Origin: Roseovarius sp. MMSF_3350
GTDB taxonomy: Bacteria > Pseudomonadota > Alphaproteobacteria > Rhodobacterales > Rhodobacteraceae
Direction of reading: 5' to 3'
NCBI RefSeq assembly: GCF_030733425.1
Contig: NZ_JASHIZ010000004.1
Span: 62,001-126,000 of the forward strand
Length of the DNA stretch: 64,000 bases
The position numbers and the translations under genes are program-made. Under the pieces are notes generated by a model that saw nothing but the letters and a program-made list of their open reading frames with translations, did not search any database and was not told the origin of the DNA. Of this stretch, positions 46,427-54,905 are shown piece by piece; the first letter of the stretch is position 1; every line of letters begins with the position of its first letter.

Positions 46427-46632
46427 GACGAGCGTTCACACCTCGGCAAAGGCGCATCCTGCGGATGCTCGCCGGCAACCTCTGCCAGATATGCGGGGCG
46501 GTGCTGGATGCGGGCTTCCATGCAGATCACGTGCGCGCCCACTCGAGGGGTGGACCAACGATATTGGCAAACGGGCAGGCGCTTTGCGCCACCTGCAATT
46601 TGAAGAAAGGCCCAAGCAATGACGACGATTAA
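46423..46632 (+). CDS. HNH endonuclease
   Basis: 69 residues, a minimal HNH domain: CQICGAVLDAGFHADHVRAH, then ANGQALCATCNLKKG. Four cysteines (CxxC and CxxC) hold the zinc, and the ADHVRAHSRGG segment carries the catalytic histidines. It likely nicks or cuts DNA. It overlaps the previous gene by ATGA and the helicase by 14 bases, an unusually long overlap that suggests coupled translation. Confidence 0.88.
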   Translation: MRRAFTPRQRRILRMLAGNLCQICGAVLDAGFHADHVRAHSRGGPTILANGQALCATCNLKKGPSNDDD

Positions 46633-48283
46633 TCTCAGACCGTGGCAGGCTGCCTGCGCCAACAAAGCAATGGACTGGCTGCAGGCCGGCGAAGATCGGC
46701 ATTTTCTGATCAACGCGGCGCCGGGCGCGGGCAAGACCATCTGCGCCTCGGTCATCGCACAGCGTTTGCTCGATGCGGATCTGATCGATCGGGTCATCGT
46801 GATCGCTCCGCGAAAAGCGGTCGTCAAACAGTGGGCGGCGGAATTCAAGCTCGTGACTGGGCGCCCAATGCTTCAGATCACCGGCGCCGATGAAGAGCCC
46901 GAAGAATATGGCGTTGATCTGTGCGCGACCTGGTCGGCGATCCAGAGCTCGCTGGATGGACTTCAGGCAGTTTGCCGGAAGGACCGCACACTTGTGATCT
47001 GCGATGAGCATCACCATGCCGCTGTGGCAGCCGCTTGGGGCGATGGGGCAAACGGAGCTTTTGCAGATGCAGAGTTTGCGCTGATCCTGACCGGGACCCC
47101 GATCCGGTCCGATGGTAAGGAGTCCGTCTGGCTGGCCTATGATGACCAGGGTCTGATCGACCACCCTGAAGGCGGGTCCTACACACTCACCTACGGTGAG
47201 GCTGTCGACCTCGAATATTGCCGGCCCATTACCTTCCATCGGCACGAAGGCAAGTTTTCGGTAACGCTGGATGACGGCGAGAACATTTCCGTGTCCGGGA
47301 CAGAGGACACCGCCTTCTCGCCGGCGCTGAAGCGGATCCGGGGGCTTCAGCAGGCGTTGGACTATTACAAACTCGCCTGCACCCCCAAATATTTGGCTTC
47401 GGGCTCGGCAGATCCTGACTCGTATCAGGCCAACATGCTGCAGTGGTGCATCGACAAGCTGAACGACCTTCGGCTTCGCATGCCCGAGGCCGGCGGCCTC
47501 GTGATTGCGCCCAATATTCCGGTTGCGGAGTACATGGCGGAGCTGCTCGAGCTCCTTGATGGCGAGAAACCCGTGGTCGTCCATAACCAGGTCGCCAACC
47601 CTGAAGGCAAGATCACGGCGTTTCGAAACAGCAAGAAGCGCTGGATCGTGTCTGTGGCCATGATTTCGGAGGGCGTGGATATCCAGCGCCTGCGTGTTCT
47701 GGCTTATCTGCCGAACGCGCAGACGGAGCTATCTTTCCGGCAGGCCATGGGCCGGGTCGTGCGGAATTTTGGGCCCCAGGATGAATCCCGCGCCTATGTC
47801 GTGATGCCCACGCACCGGATTTTTGAGGAGTATGCGCGCCGGGTCGAGGCGGAGATGTCTCCCGCAAAACTGCGCCCGTCGGATGCGCCCGACACCAAAG
47901 TCTGTCCCGACTGCGGCGCGGAGTGCCCGAGGGACGCGACGGCCTGCCACGTCTGTGATGCGGAGTTTCCTGTCCGCCAACCGCGGATGAAGACCTGCGA
48001 CGCGTGCGGGGCTCTCAACCCCCTGAGCGCCAAGGACTGCCAGTCTTGCGGCACGGCGTTCGCCCATGCCTTCGAGATCTCGCTGAATGAGGCCCTGCGT
48101 GTTGGGGCCATCATCCGGGGCATGGATCTCGATGAAGAGGAAGTCCAGGAGGGGGAAGCCATCCGAGATGTCTTCCGGAAAGGGGTTCTGAGCAGCGGGG
48201 ATGACCAGTTGATCAAGATCCTCAAGCTCCTGCCCGAGGAGAGCTACGGGCGCCTCGCACGCATGTTCGCGGAGAACAAGTGA
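46619..48283 (+). CDS. DEAD/DEAH-box helicase with C-terminal zinc ribbons
   Basis: 554 residues. Superfamily 2 motifs: Walker A NAAPGAGKTICAS (about 33-41), motif II VICDEHHHAA (DEHH), motif VI FRQAMGRVVRNFG. The C-terminus has two zinc ribbons (CPDCGAECPRDATACHVC and CDACGALNPLSAKDCQSC) not usual in the basic family. It is a probable DNA translocase or helicase acting with the neighbouring HNH nuclease and exonuclease. Confidence 0.93.
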   Translation: MTTINLRPWQAACANKAMDWLQAGEDRHFLINAAPGAGKTICASVIAQRLLDADLIDRVIVIAPRKAVVKQWAAEFKLVTGRPMLQITGADEEPEEYGVDLCATWSAIQSSLDGLQAVCRKDRTLVICDEHHHAAVAAAWGDGANGAFADAEFALILTGTPIRSDGKESVWLAYDDQGLIDHPEGGSYTLTYGEAVDLEYCRPITFHRHEGKFSVTLDDGENISVSGTEDTAFSPALKRIRGLQQALDYYKLACTPKYLASGSADPDSYQANMLQWCIDKLNDLRLRMPEAGGLVIAPNIPVAEYMAELLELLDGEKPVVVHNQVANPEGKITAFRNSKKRWIVSVAMISEGVDIQRLRVLAYLPNAQTELSFRQAMGRVVRNFGPQDESRAYVVMPTHRIFEEYARRVEAEMSPAKLRPSDAPDTKVCPDCGAECPRDATACHVCDAEFPVRQPRMKTCDACGALNPLSAKDCQSCGTAFAHAFEISLNEALRVGAIIRGMDLDEEEVQEGEAIRDVFRKGVLSSGDDQLIKILKLLPEESYGRLARMFAENK

Positions 48284-48317
48284 TGCGGATTGCGTCTGAT
48301 AGGAAAAAGGTGGCGCG

Positions 48318-49247
48318 ATGAACGATCACAGTCTCTTTGCGATCGGTGCAGAGCACGTCATTCAGAGCGGGGCGCAAGCTCATGCGGATGATTGGCGGCT
48401 CCTTCGCCGGCTGTCTCTGTCACGTCGCCTGAACAATCCACGCGGCGGCCCGGTGAAGCATGCCCTCGTTCTGGATGTCGAGACCACCGGCCTTTCGCTC
48501 GAGGGCGACGAGGTCATCCAACTCGCTATGCTTCCATGCACCTACGAGCTCGACACTCGCCGGGTCCTAGAGATCGCCCACGACTTGGCTTTCGATGGAC
48601 TTCGTGAGCCTGGTGTTCCGATCTCGGACGAAGCCAGTCTGGTCACCGGTCTGACCGCTGAAGCGGTCGCGGGACGGACGATCGATGCGTCAGCGGTTGA
48701 GGCACTGGTTGCTGATGCCGATCTGATCATTGCGCATAATGCCAGCTTCGATCGGGTCATAGTCGAGAAGCACTGGCCGTTCTTTGCCGAGAAACCCTGG
48801 GGTTGCACGCTTACGAGCGTCGACTGGCTGCGCGAAGGGTTCACTGCCGGCAAACTGGATTACCTCGGCATCCAGTTCGGTTGGTTCTACGACGGTCACC
48901 GGGCGCTCGCAGATTGCGAGGCCTGCCTCGCATTGCTTTCGCAAGAGTTGCCTCAGTCGGGCCAGCGCATCATGTCTGCCGTCCGCGATGCGGCTCTGCA
49001 GTACGAATACCTCATCCGGGCGGTCGATGCCCCTTACGACGAACGCCTGAAGCTGAAGGAGCGCGGGTACCGCTGGCGGCCGGCAGAACTTCCACTCGGC
49101 AAGATTTGGTGGACGATCACTTCTGATCCTGCGGCGGAGATCGACTGGCTCCGGGCCGAAATCTACGGCCGGGAAGCCAATGTCCCGACGCACAAGGTCA
49201 CAGCCCTGAACCGCTTCTCGGAGCGTCTCTGGGAGGCACAGCCATGA
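48318..49247 (+). CDS. DnaQ-like 3'-5' exonuclease
   Basis: 309 residues. The DEDDh exonuclease motifs are intact: LVLDVETTGLSLEGDEVIQL (ExoI, about residues 51-60), HNASFDRVI (ExoII, about 140) and HRALADCEACLALL (ExoIII, about 194). The C-terminal 90 residues (YRWRPAELPLGKIWWTITSD) are an added domain typical of some phage-like exonucleases. It degrades single-stranded DNA ends, probably with the helicase upstream and the RecB-like nuclease downstream; ATGA joins it to the latter. Confidence 0.92.
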   Translation: MNDHSLFAIGAEHVIQSGAQAHADDWRLLRRLSLSRRLNNPRGGPVKHALVLDVETTGLSLEGDEVIQLAMLPCTYELDTRRVLEIAHDLAFDGLREPGVPISDEASLVTGLTAEAVAGRTIDASAVEALVADADLIIAHNASFDRVIVEKHWPFFAEKPWGCTLTSVDWLREGFTAGKLDYLGIQFGWFYDGHRALADCEACLALLSQELPQSGQRIMSAVRDAALQYEYLIRAVDAPYDERLKLKERGYRWRPAELPLGKIWWTITSDPAAEIDWLRAEIYGREANVPTHKVTALNRFSERLWEAQP

Positions 49248-52200
49248 AAAAGCATGTCGAGCAGATCACCCTGAGCGCATCTGACCTCGTCGGCCATCTG
49301 AACTGCGCCCATCTGACGGAGCTGGATCTTCAGGTCGTCGAAGGAGCGATTGCGAAACCAAAGCACTGGGACCCGCTTCTCGAGGTTTTGCGCGAGCGGG
49401 GTGACCAACACGAAAAGGCCTTCATCGAGTACCTTGAGGCTCAGGGCCTGACATCTGTCCGGATCGACGGGGTCGACATTACGCCAGCGGCCGTCGACGA
49501 GACCCGAGCTGCGATGATGTCCGGCGCTCAGATCATCGTCCAGGCGGCGCTTGCACATGACAGGTGGGCCGGGCGGGCCGACATCCTGCGGCGGGTCGAG
49601 AAACCCAGCACTCTCGGGCCCTGGTCCTACGAGATCATCGATACGAAACTTGCCCGTGAGACCAAAGCTGGCTCGGTGCTTCAGCTTTGTCTCTACGCTG
49701 ACCTGTTGGAACAGGTGCAGGGGATCGCGCCCGAGTATGTCTACGTCGTGGTGCCCTGGTCCGACTTCGAACCGCAAGAGTTTCGATATGCGGACTACGC
49801 CGCGTATTTCCGGAAGGCCAAGACTGCCGCGGAAGCGGCGACTTCCGACGGAGCGCCGGGCGGTCAGTATCCTGAGCCGAAGGAGCACTGCGACATCTGC
49901 AGGTGGCGGACCCAGTGCGACGCACGGCGCCGCGCAGATGACCATCTCTGTCTGGTCGCCGGGATCAGCAAGAACCAGACGTCAGAGCTTCAGGATAATG
50001 GAATCACGACCGCGGCAGCGCTCGCGGCAATGCCGACGCCCATGCCCTGGAAGCCGAAGAAGGGGTCACCGCTCTCCTACGAGAGGGCACGCGAGCAGGC
50101 CCGCATTCAGATGGAGTCTCGCGAAGCCGGGAAAGTCCGGTACGAGCTCCTGCCAATCGTCGAAGATATCGGCCTGTGCCTGCTGCCTGAACCGTCCGAA
50201 GGAGACATCTTCTTCGACATCGAAAGCGATGCGTTCGTTGGTGAGCACGGCCTCGAGTATCTCTTCGGCTATATCTATCGCGATGAAAGTGGCGCCTGGA
50301 CCTATACGGCAGACTGGGCGTTTGACCGGGAAGGCGAGAAGGCGATCTTCGAGCGCTTCGTAGACTTCGTGAATGCGCGCAGAGAACAGCATCCGGACCT
50401 GCACGTTTACCACTACGCGCCTTACGAGCCAGGGGCGCTGAAACGGCTGATGGGCCGATACGCGACCCGCGAAGGTGAAATCGACGATTTCCTGCGCAGC
50501 AATCTTCTGGTCGATCTTTACAGTGTCGTGCGCAATGGGATGCGCGCTGGGGTCGAAAGCTACTCGATCAAGAAGTTGGAGCCGATCTATGGCTTTGAGC
50601 GGGACACCAGTCTGCCAGATGCCAATGTCGCGCTTGCGCGTCTGCAAGCCGGACTCGAACTGGGCGATATCGATGCCATCGACGGCGAGGTGCGCGCGAC
50701 CGTACAGTCCTACAACTACGAGGATTGCACCTCGACCATTGCGCTGCGCGACTGGCTTGAAGATCGCCGCGAGGAGCTTGTCGATGCCGGCACGGATGTT
50801 CCGCGTCCCTTGCCAACTGACCAGGAACCAAGCGAAGCGCTGACAGAACGTCAGGAAGCAGCGCATGCCCTGATCGAGCGCCTCACGGCTGACGTGCCCG
50901 TAGATATCGCTGAACGAAGCGACGAACAGCACGCCCGCTGGATCCTCGCGAATATTCTCGACTGGCATCGTCGTGAGGACAAGGCAGCCTGGTGGGAATA
51001 CTTTCGTCTCTCCGCGCTGACTCCAGAAGAACTCTTCGATGAGCACGCCGCGCTGTCGCAGCTGACGTTTGTCGGGGACGTCTCGCCTCCAGGCGCACGG
51101 ACGCCGGTTCACCGGTATGCTTTTCCACAGCAGGACACGGATCTTCGTGGTGACGAAGCATTGCGGATGAATGGCGGCGACAAAATCGGCAGCGTGATCG
51201 CGGTTTCTGCGGATGACCGGACAGTCGACATCAAGAAGATGGGGAAGACGGCCGACATACATCCCGAGGGCGTCTTCGCGCATCAGATGTTCAATACGAA
51301 GGAACAGGCCGACAGCCTGATACGGCTTGGGGAGTATGTCGCTGATCATGGCATCGAAGGAGATGGGCCATATCAGAGCGCCCGGGCACTCTTGCTGCGT
51401 CTCAAACCGCAACTTGGCGATGGACCGATCCGGCAGCCGGGCGAAACGACCCTGGACGCTGCGCTTCGCGTCGCTCGCGAGCTTGGTGAAGGCGTCTTCC
51501 CGATCCAGGGGCCTCCGGGAACGGGAAAGTCGTACACGGGCGCCCGCATGATCTGCGAACTCGTCAAGCGTGGAAAGAAGGTCGGGATCACGGCCAACAG
51601 TCACAAGGTGATCCGCAACCTGCTCGACAAGGTCGTCGAAGCCGTCCCGGAGATGAAAGTCGATCTCTGCTGCGTTCAGAAACCGAAGTCCGGCGAGATG
51701 GAACCTGATCAGGGCCGGTTGAAGTTCGTGTCAGACAATTCGGGGGTTTATGCCACGCTGGGCTCAGGATCGGCGCAGGTCGCAGGCGCGACGCACTTCC
51801 TTTGGTCACGCGCTGACGCACATGAAGTGCTCGATGTGCTTGTAATCGACGAAGCCGCGCAGATGTCATTGGCCAATGTCTTGGCAGTTGCTCAGAGCGC
51901 GAAGGCTCTGATCCTGCTGGGAGATCCACAGCAGCTGGACCAGCCCATGCAGGGTACGCATCCCGACGGCACAGGCGTCTCCGCGCTCGAGCATGTCCTC
52001 GCCGGGTCACATACGATTGCCGAAGACAAGGGCCTTTTCCTGGAAGAAACCTGGCGCCTGCATCCCGATATCTGCCAGTTCAATTCTGAGCTTTTCTATG
52101 ATGACAAGCTGCACTCTGTAGATGGATGCGAGCTGCAGGAAATCCGCGGTCGCGGGTCCCTTACCGGAACGGGTCTGAGGTTTCTCCCAGTTGAGCATTC

Positions 52201-52699
52201 AGGCAATCAAAGCTCCTCGATTGAGGAGGCTGATGCCGTTGCCGGACTTGTTGAAGCGGTCTTGTCCGGTCAGCCGACATGGATTGATCGCGAGGGCCAG
52301 GAGAGGCCTCTAACGCTCGAGGACATCCTGATCATCGCTCCCTACAACGCGCAGGTATTTGAGATTCAGCAACGTCTTCCAGGCGCGCGCGTCGGGACTG
52401 TCGACAAGTTCCAAGGCCAGGAGGCACCCATAGCGATCTACTCGATGGCAACATCGAGCCATGCTGACGCACCGCGGGGCATGGAGTTCCTATACAGTGC
52501 AAACCGCTTCAACGTTGCAATCTCGCGGGCGAAGTGTGTTGCGGTCTTGGTCGCGTCGCCAAGAGCCTTCGAGGCGGAATGTCGGACCCCGCGGCAGATG
52601 CAGTTGGCGAATGCGTTCTGCAGGTACCTTGAGCGCGCAAGTGAAATTACCTTTTCCTTGGCGGACGAACCTGACGTCAAACAGGAGGTCATACAATGA
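49244..52699 (+). CDS. TM0106-family RecB-like nuclease fused to a Dna2-like helicase
   Basis: 1151 residues. N-terminal RecB-like PD-(D/E)xK nuclease: AGRADILRRVE, then YEIIDTKLARETKAG and LQLCLYADLLE; cysteine cluster CDICRWRTQC (about 215). A middle RNase-H-like/YprB domain has FFDIESDAFVGEHGLEYLF. The C-terminal superfamily 1B helicase has Walker A IQGPPGTGKSYTGARM (about 754), DEAA in LVIDEAAQMS (about 869), GDPQQLDQPM and the final VGTVDKFQGQEAPIAIYSM, NVAISRAKC. It resembles Dna2/Cas4-like enzymes for processing DNA ends. It is the largest gene of the operon. Confidence 0.94.
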   Translation: MKKHVEQITLSASDLVGHLNCAHLTELDLQVVEGAIAKPKHWDPLLEVLRERGDQHEKAFIEYLEAQGLTSVRIDGVDITPAAVDETRAAMMSGAQIIVQAALAHDRWAGRADILRRVEKPSTLGPWSYEIIDTKLARETKAGSVLQLCLYADLLEQVQGIAPEYVYVVVPWSDFEPQEFRYADYAAYFRKAKTAAEAATSDGAPGGQYPEPKEHCDICRWRTQCDARRRADDHLCLVAGISKNQTSELQDNGITTAAALAAMPTPMPWKPKKGSPLSYERAREQARIQMESREAGKVRYELLPIVEDIGLCLLPEPSEGDIFFDIESDAFVGEHGLEYLFGYIYRDESGAWTYTADWAFDREGEKAIFERFVDFVNARREQHPDLHVYHYAPYEPGALKRLMGRYATREGEIDDFLRSNLLVDLYSVVRNGMRAGVESYSIKKLEPIYGFERDTSLPDANVALARLQAGLELGDIDAIDGEVRATVQSYNYEDCTSTIALRDWLEDRREELVDAGTDVPRPLPTDQEPSEALTERQEAAHALIERLTADVPVDIAERSDEQHARWILANILDWHRREDKAAWWEYFRLSALTPEELFDEHAALSQLTFVGDVSPPGARTPVHRYAFPQQDTDLRGDEALRMNGGDKIGSVIAVSADDRTVDIKKMGKTADIHPEGVFAHQMFNTKEQADSLIRLGEYVADHGIEGDGPYQSARALLLRLKPQLGDGPIRQPGETTLDAALRVARELGEGVFPIQGPPGTGKSYTGARMICELVKRGKKVGITANSHKVIRNLLDKVVEAVPEMKVDLCCVQKPKSGEMEPDQGRLKFVSDNSGVYATLGSGSAQVAGATHFLWSRADAHEVLDVLVIDEAAQMSLANVLAVAQSAKALILLGDPQQLDQPMQGTHPDGTGVSALEHVLAGSHTIAEDKGLFLEETWRLHPDICQFNSELFYDDKLHSVDGCELQEIRGRGSLTGTGLRFLPVEHSGNQSSSIEEADAVAGLVEAVLSGQPTWIDREGQERPLTLEDILIIAPYNAQVFEIQQRLPGARVGTVDKFQGQEAPIAIYSMATSSHADAPRGMEFLYSANRFNVAISRAKCVAVLVASPRAFEAECRTPRQMQLANAFCRYLERASEITFSLADEPDVKQEVIQ

Positions 52700-53214
52700 C
52701 TACACCAATCACTCCGATTTGGCGGCACTGGAGCCTCAAGGACCATCACAAGAAGCACTGTGTAGATTCGCCGACATGCTTCCAAGAGGTCTTGGGCTTT
52801 ACGGTACTAGTGTCTCAGCAGGACTATGAGAAAGCCTCCGATGAGGCTTTTAAGAAAGCCTATATTCGATATGACGCGCAGGAGGCCAATCGTCAGGACG
52901 GTGGATTTTATCCGGCCAGGCATTACCGCTTGGACGGGCGAAGCCTCAAGACTATCGCCGATCTTGAGTCTGCGAGTCCAAGATATTTTCGGTCGTGTTT
53001 CCACGTTCACTATGGAAAGCCGCATTCATCAGCTGATCTGCAGAAGTCCGAATTGGATCAGGTGATGCGGTATCTCGAAAAGCTCGAAGATGATCGCGAT
53101 CAGAACATGATCTCAAAGACGAAAATACAAGGCGCTGATGGCTCCGATGCACTAACGCTAAGAAACAAAATGCTCCTGGCATCAGAAATCAATCGCCTGA
53201 ACAAGAAGATGTAG
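52696..53214 (+). CDS. Hypothetical protein
   Basis: 172 residues without a recognised family, starting MTTPITPIWRHWSLKDHHKK and rich in charged and aromatic residues. It has AGGAGGT 6 bases before the ATG, a strong ribosome site, and overlaps the end of the RecB-like gene by ATGA, so it is surely translated. Base composition is lower in GC than upstream genes. Confidence 0.65.
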   Translation: MTTPITPIWRHWSLKDHHKKHCVDSPTCFQEVLGFTVLVSQQDYEKASDEAFKKAYIRYDAQEANRQDGGFYPARHYRLDGRSLKTIADLESASPRYFRSCFHVHYGKPHSSADLQKSELDQVMRYLEKLEDDRDQNMISKTKIQGADGSDALTLRNKMLLASEINRLNKKM

Positions 53215-53221
53215 GCTCGCA

Positions 53222-54406
53222 ATGCTACCACCGTCAAAAAAATATCGCGCATGCTTGGATGAGCTGAAGCTATGGACGCCGGTAGCGTTTGAGGCCTTAT
53301 TGTCAATCGACTCCAGCTCAGACCCGGCCGAAATACTCGAACAACCCGCTCTCGATGCGGGTGAAGGTGGTGGGGCCAAAGAGCGGGTTCCCGGCCTTTC
53401 CAGAGGTTACGCACTTCGCAGGTACTTCTTGGCTTCTGGGCAAATGAAGAACCTGATTGAAGTGCTGTCAGCTTTGTACCCAGAGAGGCGGGACCAGTTT
53501 GGCAGCGACTTGGCTCAGTATGCACTTCAAAGCGAAGTTCAAAAACTGGGCGAGCTTGGGCAGCAAATGCTAGCCGCCTTGGCTGTTCAATCGTTGCCAG
53601 GCCTTTCGACAGTTTCAGAAGCATCATCGAACGTCGATAGCTTGGCCGATATGCTTTGTGAAACTCGGAGGTACTTGGACTTTCTCAAGGGAACTGAGGA
53701 CGCCTCAGTCGTGCCATTGAGCATTGAGGTGCTTTCAGGTTCACCTTGGGAAAACATCCTGCGTCGACAATTGGAAACGCTCGATCGCTCGCAAAGATTA
53801 GAACTGGCTGACAGAATGCGGGCGTATCTTACAAACAACTATGTGCTGCACTCCATGCCAGTCACCAATGAGCGAACCCGAAATTTTCATGAAACTCTGC
53901 TCTCAACAACGAGAATCCCAGGAGATGAAATGTACAAGATCGACGTAGACGGGTTTCTGGATCAGATGGCGGGGTCGGATGTGACCGACAACGATATTTC
54001 TGAATTAAGGCGCATTCTAGAGAACCTTGAGCGTATTTTGACTGATGTGCCATTTGGCGATCTCTCGGACGTGATAGGTGACTGGGGCGGCATGCCTCCA
54101 TTCGACAATATCAATGTTATACCTTCGGCAGGCAAAAAGGGGGCATGTCACAACACGCTTCTGGCAACCGCCAGCGGCAGTGGTGCAAGCAGAGAGGGCT
54201 ATCTAAGCATCATGCGCCAAGTACGGCGGCACTTGATCGACTGTTTCGGCAAGACACGGGTTGTGGTTCTCCTGACTGATACATGGGATCCTGCCAAGTT
54301 TCGTGAGAGTCGGGCTGATATTGAGGCACATCGTCGGCGTGGTGTTGTTTTTGTCACAGGAGTTGTCAGTGGACGCACTATCAGTCCGACACCGTTGCCG
54401 TTCTGA
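53222..54406 (+). CDS. Hypothetical protein
   Basis: 394 residues, last gene of the operon, 7 bases after the previous gene. A helical N-terminal half is followed by an alpha/beta C-terminus, RVVVLLTDTWDPAKFRESRA then GVVFVTGVVSGRTISPTPLPF, which recalls the end of some type II restriction-like folds, but I find no catalytic motif I can defend. It is AT-richer than the chromosomal genes. Function unknown. Confidence 0.65.
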   Translation: MLPPSKKYRACLDELKLWTPVAFEALLSIDSSSDPAEILEQPALDAGEGGGAKERVPGLSRGYALRRYFLASGQMKNLIEVLSALYPERRDQFGSDLAQYALQSEVQKLGELGQQMLAALAVQSLPGLSTVSEASSNVDSLADMLCETRRYLDFLKGTEDASVVPLSIEVLSGSPWENILRRQLETLDRSQRLELADRMRAYLTNNYVLHSMPVTNERTRNFHETLLSTTRIPGDEMYKIDVDGFLDQMAGSDVTDNDISELRRILENLERILTDVPFGDLSDVIGDWGGMPPFDNINVIPSAGKKGACHNTLLATASGSGASREGYLSIMRQVRRHLIDCFGKTRVVVLLTDTWDPAKFRESRADIEAHRRRGVVFVTGVVSGRTISPTPLPF

Positions 54407-54905
54407 ACCAACAAACGCTTCACAATCAGAGGTGTGGTATGTTCCGCGGAGGCGTCCCGTTGTGTCTTGTGTCTCGGGCCGCGTCTACATTGCCGATCGA
54501 GGTAGATGGCAGGGGCGGATATGGTGAGATCGATCTCCAGCGGCCTACCACGCTTGAAGGGCGCCCATTTAGCTTTGACAACATTCTGAGACATCGCGAC
54601 CGTGGCATAAGAACCTACGAGTTGCTATGTATCGGGCGAGCTTGAAGTGAGGAGGGCCGAAACCGCTCGAAACATCCTTTCGAGGCCAGGATCAGTTTCA
54701 ATGCTCCAGGATTAAGAACTACTTCGATACGACAAACTACGTCCATAAGCGGGCGAATTCAGAGAAAGTCTTGGGGAAACATGCAAAACGGGTCGGAATT
54801 TGATTTCTCGGTCAATTCAAGATTTAAGTTCTGCTGTCCAAAAATACTTAGCTGTAATTCAGAAATTTCTATGTTTTTCATGCTTTTTAGAGGGTGATAT
54901 TTAGA
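54407..54905. other. AT-rich intergenic region with an inverted repeat
   Basis: 499 bases without a supported gene. Short open frames at 54439-54645 (plus) and 54199-54594 (minus, overlapping the previous gene) lack ribosome sites and family resemblance. A perfect inverted repeat CTCGAAA-CATCC-TTTCGAG lies at 54666-54684. The last 250 bases are very AT-rich and probably hold the promoter for the next two genes. Confidence 0.55.

Noticed and set aside
53222..54406. PD-(D/E)xK restriction endonuclease call for the 394-residue protein
   Set aside because: The C-terminus only loosely recalls restriction-enzyme folds and I could not place a D-E/D-x-K triad.
54199..54645. Two short frames after the 394-residue gene
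   Set aside because: One overlaps the preceding gene antisense; the other has no ribosome site. Neither resembles a known family.
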